In this document: piece by piece, positions 59,681-64,000 of the stretch
Numbering within the stretch: the stretch's first letter is position 1
Layout: each line of letters opens with the position of its first letter
Source of the DNA: Bacillus_BA songklensis
GTDB taxonomy: Bacteria; Bacillota; Bacilli; Bacillales; Bacillaceae_H
Direction: 5' to 3'
Assembly: GCF_042649685.1 (NCBI RefSeq)
Contig: NZ_JBHRZT010000072.1
Span: 620,001-684,000, forward strand
Length of the DNA: 64,000 nt
Notes under the pieces: generated by a model
The model's database searches: none
What the model saw: the letters and a program-made list of their open reading frames with translations, nothing else
What the model was told of the DNA's origin: nothing
Translations under genes and position numbers: made by a program

Positions 59681-59842
59681 CTAAAATATAACGTATCCGT
59701 GAGTTGGGGCGTCTCCGGCTCTCATAAGCTCTTCTGTTTCTCCATTATTAACTCGACTAGCAATTCTACGGAGTACGTCAACTTCTTCTTTAGACAAATT
59801 AGCTAATACCTCTGTTGCTATTTTCATTTTTTGAGAATCCAT
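59681..59842 (-). CDS. Putative RiPP precursor peptide, 53 residues
   Basis: AAAGGAGGTGAT lies seven bases before an ATG at 59842. The product starts MDSQKMKIATEVLANLSKEE, continues with the helical leader-like VDVLRRIASRVNNGETEELM and ends RAGDAPTHGYVIF. A charged amphipathic leader, then a short GDAPTHGYVIF tail, is the usual shape of a peptide modified by radical SAM enzymes. It lies immediately upstream of two radical SAM genes and an HDO-type oxidase in the same direction. It is too short for most gene callers. Confidence 0.75.
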   Translation of the reverse strand: MDSQKMKIATEVLANLSKEEVDVLRRIASRVNNGETEELMRAGDAPTHGYVIF

Positions 59843-60332
59843 ATTTTATCACCTCCTTTCATCTATGGTTTAAAATACTTTAAATCCACATTAGGAAAGA
59901 GAAATGAAGTCACCGAAGCACACTAAGATTATTTCCAAACTTTAACATTTATATACCCGTGGATATGATGGTGAATAGTTCTGACTTGGAAGATCTCGTA
60001 GCAATGGATATACGATTTTCAGGAGAGTAATGCATGAGGATTACAATAATCCAAGCTTGGGGAGTATTCCAGCAAGTTATTCGAAAAGATCCTAAAAATT
60101 CTAATTTGTTCATCCTTATCCTCGAAAGGCGTTTTGTCCGAATTATCATAGAAAGGCGCACTTTGGCTAATAAACCACACATAAAAGCCCACAGTTTTAC
60201 GTGTGGGCTTTTGTATTAATTCACTTTTGAAACACTAAAATAAAACTGGCAGATTAGTATACTTGACTTTAAGGATACCTTAAAACAAATCACGATTCAA
60301 TAACACTGAATCTGTTAGGATTCCTTGTTCTT
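59843..60332. other. Leader/promoter stretch of the radical SAM operon and intergenic DNA
   Basis: No convincing gene is seen. The promoter of the precursor operon should lie in about 59860-60000. AAAAGCCCACA, GTTTTAC-G loop, TGTGGGCTTTT at 60183-60212 is a good bidirectional terminator, probably for the PH-Excalibur gene that ends at 60333. Confidence 0.5.
60183..60212. terminator. Bidirectional intrinsic terminator
   Basis: Perfect 11-bp stem AAAAGCCCACA with TGTGGGCTTTT, eight-base loop. Confidence 0.85.
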
Positions 60333-61766
60333 TTATTGATTACAAGCAATCCCATCTCCATCTCGGTCTAAGTGTTTAGCGTATCCCGGTTCGCCTCTAT
60401 GAATTGGTGCAGCACCTGCTTCGCGAACTGCGGTACAGTTTTTATAGTATACACTAGTTGCTGCTTCTTGTTGTCGTTGTTCCTCGGCAAGACGAGCTGC
60501 TTCTTCTTGTTTTCGTTGCTCTTCAGCCAAGCGAGCTGCTTCTTCTTGTTTTCGTTTTTCTTCAGCAAGACGAGCTGCTTCTTCTTTTTTACGCTGTTCT
60601 TCGGCAAGGCGAGCTGCTTCTTCCTCTTTTTTACGCTGTTCTTCAGCAAGACGAGCTGCTTCTTCTTGCTTTTGTTTTTCTTCAGTCAGCTTCTTTTCTT
60701 CCTCTTGCTGTTTATCCTCTTTAGCTTCCTCTTGCTTAACATCTGCACTCGTCGTCACAGCTTGCTTCTCCTCTGTTTCAGGAGTCTCTGTATTCTCGGG
60801 ATCTTCAGCAAAGATTAGGATACTTGCAATTAGAAAAATAAACAAATATGTAATAGAAGCAATTGATTTTTTCCACCACTTCCCACTGCGAAATCCTAGA
60901 ATTTTTTGATACCACTTTCTAGTTTTTGTTTTGAAGGATATTCCTTCATTAGATAGAATAGATGCAAACTTTTTGCCGGAGTCGTTTAGTATAAGTTTTC
61001 CTTCACTTCCTACTACCTCAGACTTAATAGCAAAATGATCAATAGACATACCATTAAAGAAGGTTAAAGGCCACCCCACAATTTTTTTTGCTTTTCTTTG
61101 CTCATTGTTGTACTCATATAAGTAAACGAGCTTATCAACAACAATAAAGTTTCCTTTCTTATCCTTTTCACGATAATGACCTTCTACAATTAACAGTGCA
61201 TCTGGATGCTTTTCCTTCAACAGCCTATTACCATTCTTCGAAAATCCCATATCATCCCGTTTTATAAGAAAAGGAGTAATCTTTACCCTCTTTTCTCGAA
61301 GTTCCTCTAAACGATCTGCGTGAAGAAAAAAATTAAAATCATGAGTGACAGTCGTTAGAATATCCTCATTTGGATTTAAAATTTTGTGTTCAAGAATATC
61401 AAAAAATTCCTGAGCATCATCATTCTTCTTAATGTCGTCAAAATGTTGCCTATAACGACCTAGGAATAACGTTAATTTCCATTCATTCTTATCCTTTCCG
61501 TCTGTCTTAATCTCAATATTATTAATATTATTGTAGGTAAAGGCATGATGTTCGTGCTTCCCAATAAACAGTAATTGATAGTTAGTTAGAATAAGAACAC
61601 CATCTAGTTCTTTTCCACTCTTTTTATCAAACTCGGCTTCAATAACCTTTAATACTATTTCATCAGTATTAAGAATGCTGTGCTCAGCATGAATGAGCAC
61701 TTTTTCATACTTAGTCTTGACTGATTTTTGTGACATTGTAGGTTTATTTCCAAACCATTTTTCCAT
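60333..61766 (-). CDS. PH-like domain, membrane helix, charged repeats and Excalibur domain protein
   Basis: A 477-residue protein. Residues 1-130 read as a bacterial PH/GRAM-like domain (LDGVLILTNYQLLFIGKHEH), 130-310 as an unrecognised cytoplasmic part, about 318-336 is a membrane segment (SITYLFIFLIASILIFAE). Then follows a stretch of five 13-residue repeats of the type EEAARLAEEQRKQ, likely a long helix outside the cell, and a C-terminal Excalibur domain (YYKNCTAVREAGAAPIHRGE, HLDRDGDGIACNQ) with a D-x-D-x-D-G-x-x-C calcium loop. It could link the membrane with an extracellular partner; role unknown. Confidence 0.8.
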   Translation of the reverse strand: MEKWFGNKPTMSQKSVKTKYEKVLIHAEHSILNTDEIVLKVIEAEFDKKSGKELDGVLILTNYQLLFIGKHEHHAFTYNNINNIEIKTDGKDKNEWKLTLFLGRYRQHFDDIKKNDDAQEFFDILEHKILNPNEDILTTVTHDFNFFLHADRLEELREKRVKITPFLIKRDDMGFSKNGNRLLKEKHPDALLIVEGHYREKDKKGNFIVVDKLVYLYEYNNEQRKAKKIVGWPLTFFNGMSIDHFAIKSEVVGSEGKLILNDSGKKFASILSNEGISFKTKTRKWYQKILGFRSGKWWKKSIASITYLFIFLIASILIFAEDPENTETPETEEKQAVTTSADVKQEEAKEDKQQEEEKKLTEEKQKQEEAARLAEEQRKKEEEAARLAEEQRKKEEAARLAEEKRKQEEAARLAEEQRKQEEAARLAEEQRQQEAATSVYYKNCTAVREAGAAPIHRGEPGYAKHLDRDGDGIACNQ

Positions 61767-62017
61767 AATTGACCTCCTAAAAATAAGTAATATATCACTA
61801 CAAACTTGAATATTTTTCTTGATGGGAGAGTTAGTTACTTGTTAGCTGAAATAAGAGTACGTTTTCACGATACAAATATCCCAAATATAGTAAATTAACC
61901 TCATTACTTATATCATATTCCCAGTGTCAAATTCTTTGTTTTTTTGTCGAATGTCTATTTTTTTGTATTTCTCCTTTATAGTAAGGTTGTCTGATAATTA
62001 TTAGGAGGATTTTAGTA

Positions 62018-63010
62018 ATGAAAATAGGATGTAAACTACTCATTTCTATCACGATGACCATTTTCTTGTCATTAGGATTAACAGCATGTAATTCTAGCGA
62101 TATTAACAATAGGAATAATACTGATTCAAACTCAAAAGAAATTACAGAAACAGCAACTACCCAATCCAATAATACGACTACTTCCCAAACAAACGTAGCC
62201 AATAGCAACCAAGAAACACACTCCACTGCGGATAAGCACCAACTGACTAATCCAAACGGTGTAGCTCTTATCCCTGCTATGGTTACAAATGTAATAGACG
62301 GTGACACCCTTGATGTTAAGATAAATGGTAAGACAGAGCGTGTTCGCTTGGTGCTCGTGGATACACCGGAAACAAAGCACCCCAATAAACCTGTTCAGCC
62401 ATTTGGTCCGGAAGCATCTGAGCTTACGAAAAACACATTATTAGGGAAACAGGTTGGGTTAGAAAAGGATATATCTGAACGCGATCGTTACGGCCGTATT
62501 TTGGCCTATGTATGGGTCGATGGTAAAATGCATAACGAAGCACTGATTGAAAAGGGATTAGGTCGTGTAGCCGTTTTCCCACCAGATACAAAATACGTGG
62601 ATGAGTTCAGAGAAAAGCAGCGTCAAGCGCAGGAAAAAGCGATTGGAATTTGGAGTATTGAAAATTATGTTCAGGAGAATGGTTTCCAGAGCTCGTCCTC
62701 CTCTGCTCCTGCTGCATCAAAACAATCGAATACAACAACTGCTTCTCAACCAAGTCAATCGCAACCGGTAGCTTCTGCACCATCTGCAAATACATTAAGT
62801 AATACTGGAACACATCGACCGTTTCAAAATGATCCGAGCGATGATGTAGAGAGAAATACAAGTTGTGCTGGCAAAATTAAAGGAAATACCAATTCGAAGA
62901 TTTATCATGTTCCTGGTGGAGCTTATTATGATAAGACCGTGGATAATATTACGTGGTTCTGTAGTGAAGCTGAGGCTCAAGCTGCGGGATATAGAAAGTC
63001 GAAGAGGTAA
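62018..63010 (+). CDS. Lipoprotein thermonuclease (SNase) with extra C-terminal domain
   Basis: A 330-residue protein with a lipobox LGLTAC at residues 19-24, a low-complexity Ser/Thr/Asn linker, and an SNase domain: VTNVIDGDTLDVKINGKTER, VRLVLVDTPETKHPNKPVQP, FGPEASELTKNTLLGKQVGL, RDRYGRILAYVWVDGKMHNE. The catalytic arginines and glutamate region are present. A second Ser/Ala-rich linker leads to a C-terminal Cys-containing domain (CAGKIKGNTNSKIYHVPGGA and WFCSEAEAQAAGYRKSKR) like the Ada-type/sunset domains found on secreted nucleases. AGGAGG precedes the ATG. Confidence 0.9.
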   Translation: MKIGCKLLISITMTIFLSLGLTACNSSDINNRNNTDSNSKEITETATTQSNNTTTSQTNVANSNQETHSTADKHQLTNPNGVALIPAMVTNVIDGDTLDVKINGKTERVRLVLVDTPETKHPNKPVQPFGPEASELTKNTLLGKQVGLEKDISERDRYGRILAYVWVDGKMHNEALIEKGLGRVAVFPPDTKYVDEFREKQRQAQEKAIGIWSIENYVQENGFQSSSSSAPAASKQSNTTTASQPSQSQPVASAPSANTLSNTGTHRPFQNDPSDDVERNTSCAGKIKGNTNSKIYHVPGGAYYDKTVDNITWFCSEAEAQAAGYRKSKR

Positions 63011-63057
63011 AATCTTAAACCTCCTGTTGTTACTCAACAGGAGGTTTAAGATTTTTA
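63011..63057 (+). terminator. Terminator of the nuclease gene
   Basis: AATCTTAAACCTCCTGTTG and its exact complement form a 19-bp stem, then TTTTT. Confidence 0.9.
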
Positions 63058-63083
63058 ATAAAGACTTTTACCGATAAATATTC

Positions 63084-63118
63084 AATAATACGCCCTCCGT
63101 TAGAAAGGGCGTATTATT
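63084..63118 (-). terminator. Terminator of the Z1-domain gene
   Basis: AATAATACGCCCT and AGGGCGTATTATT, 13-bp perfect stem, 15 bp from the stop of the Z1 gene. Confidence 0.85.
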
Positions 63119-63133
63119 ATGCTTAGCTTACTA

Positions 63134-64000
63134 TTAGTGATTATTTAGATTAAAGAGAATGTTCTTATCATTTTCAGGAAATCTGAACCATGGAATCCAA
63201 AAATCTACACCTTCCCATTTATGACCTTTATTCCTTATTAGAACAACTAACGGTTTATTTGAATCTGAAGCACTTACAAGTTCTTGAATACCAGGCGAAA
63301 GTACAGAGCCAATAACTAATCCTTGATTACCCCGGCTTCTAGAAGGGCCAATATTTGTATCGAGTGTATATATTAACTGTGCGACATCTGAATAATTCTC
63401 CTTATACCATGATAAATATTTGTTTATAACTTCCGGATACCATCCTCCTGATGTTAAGAATGGGATTTTTTCAATTATATTTGTTACAAAATCAATATTC
63501 ACTTCTAAAATTTCGTCTGATTTCTCGAGATGGGTTACTTCTTTGCTAATACATTGAGTAACCTCTTCAATCTCTCCTTGAGGATATTCAGGAAGTTTTG
63601 GGAAAGTAGATTGTCCAGCTCTGTAAGCCCCAACGGATTTCGGGATTACTGGAGGTCTTGTGGGTCCTACACGACTTGTATCTAAATATAAAGTCCCTTC
63701 AATTGCATGGTTTTTTATTATATCTCGTTGAGTTGAATCATGTTCACAAATTGCTGCAAAAATATTAGCTATCTCTTCAGGCACAAACACTCTGGTAACA
63801 CTCAGATCTTTTGATCTATAACCACACATCCTTGCATGTTGCATGAGAGTATCTACCTGTGGTCTTGCTGTTAATCTTCCATAGTACGTTACAAGTAATC
63901 GAGGTATAGTTAAGCCTCTTCCTAACTTATTTCCACCAATAATAAAGTTAAATTTCTTATTCAGCTTAATATCACTATGGGAAGAAGGAGCAGCATTTAA
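63134..64000 (-). CDS. Z1-domain protein, C-terminal part (5' end beyond window)
   Basis: The frame is open from the window edge to 63134, 288 codons. NFIIGGNKLGRGLTIPRLLV, TYYGRLTARPQVDTLMQHAR and MCGYRSKDLSVTRVFVPEEI match the Z1 domain, found in large helicase-like proteins of DNA-modification and other defence loci together with a DNA methylase, a MORC/HSP90-like ATPase and a nuclease. The gene continues beyond the window, so only its tail is seen. The partner genes should lie to the right. Confidence 0.85.
   Translation of the reverse strand, partial: LNAAPSSHSDIKLNKKFNFIIGGNKLGRGLTIPRLLVTYYGRLTARPQVDTLMQHARMCGYRSKDLSVTRVFVPEEIANIFAAICEHDSTQRDIIKNHAIEGTLYLDTSRVGPTRPPVIPKSVGAYRAGQSTFPKLPEYPQGEIEEVTQCISKEVTHLEKSDEILEVNIDFVTNIIEKIPFLTSGGWYPEVINKYLSWYKENYSDVAQLIYTLDTNIGPSRSRGNQGLVIGSVLSPGIQELVSASDSNKPLVVLIRNKGHKWEGVDFWIPWFRFPENDKNILFNLNNH

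Noticed and set aside
60034..60219. 61-codon frame on the plus strand in front of the radical SAM operon
   Set aside because: No ribosome binding site, overlaps a terminator hairpin, and no recognisable family; an opposite frame is equally open.
60450..60700. Second candidate array of 39-bp repeats and opposite open frames
   Set aside because: The repeats code for EEAARLAEEQRKQ units of the Excalibur-domain protein; the other frames are shadows.
1..64000. tRNA, rRNA, prophage integrase, complete insertion sequence or replication origin
   Set aside because: I looked for their typical signs on both strands and saw none in this window.

Overview
The window comes from a spore-forming member of the Bacillaceae (Bacillus sensu lato). 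The clearest evidence is the conserved chromosomal block acnA/citB - sspO - sspP - cotM at 19.5-24.4 kb, supported by yneN next to acnA, a leucine/acyl-CoA operon in the order of B. subtilis yngJIHGFE, other Bacillus genes (ytsJ, yutG, ydbM, ykoV), GGAGG ribosome binding sites and many AT-rich intrinsic terminators. Names rest on remembered family features and motifs, because no search could be run.

Layout. 1-8.4 kb (minus strand): an acyl-CoA/leucine catabolic operon (acyl-CoA dehydrogenase, acyl-CoA synthetase, biotin carboxylase, separate biotin carrier, HMG-CoA lyase, enoyl-CoA hydratase, carboxyltransferase, EtfB), facing a GAF/PucR-type regulator across a 445-bp control region. 10.9-13.3 kb: an HxlR regulator, an MFS exporter and a deleted aldo-keto reductase. 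14-24.5 kb: housekeeping and spore genes (malic enzyme, PgpA-like phosphatase, a MecA-like adaptor, a small FbpB-like protein, a TlpA-like thioredoxin, aconitase, SspO, SspP, CotM). 24.8-30.7 kb: Ku, Nudix, GNAT, a YdbM-like dehydrogenase and several decayed fragments. 31-33.5 kb: a spore-protein island (two GerPA/PF-type proteins, two Hsp20/GerT-like proteins, and a coiled-coil protein built from 13-residue repeats with a GerPC-like tail). 33.6-37 kb: panF with its small partner, a DUF218 protein and an SDR.

37.1-50.5 kb (minus strand) is an ethanolamine-utilisation microcompartment locus: shell proteins EutL, a BMC-SAP fusion, EutM, EutN and EutS; EutE, a PduL-type phosphotransacylase and EutP; the EutW/EutV two-component pair; EutABC; and an Eat-type permease. 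Both leaders (before eutL and before eutA) contain a hairpin with the hexaloop AAAGGC, which fits the A1/G4 rule for ANTAR (EutV) targets. The model is therefore EutV-mediated antitermination. EutH, EutT and EutG are not in the window.

50.6-64 kb is accessory DNA: a TetR regulator with an ABC-2 membrane protein and a shared operator, a permuted papain-like protein, decayed genes, a hemopexin-repeat/LAS-peptidase fusion, a PH-TM-repeat-Excalibur protein, a lipoprotein nuclease, and the end of a Z1-domain gene typical of defence loci. The most notable element is a compact operon at 56.8-59.8 kb: a 53-codon peptide gene with a strong ribosome binding site, two related radical SAM proteins and a heme-oxygenase-fold diiron-type protein, the last three translationally overlapped. 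I read it as an undescribed RiPP-type pathway, probably modifying a short C-terminal core ending in HGYVIF.
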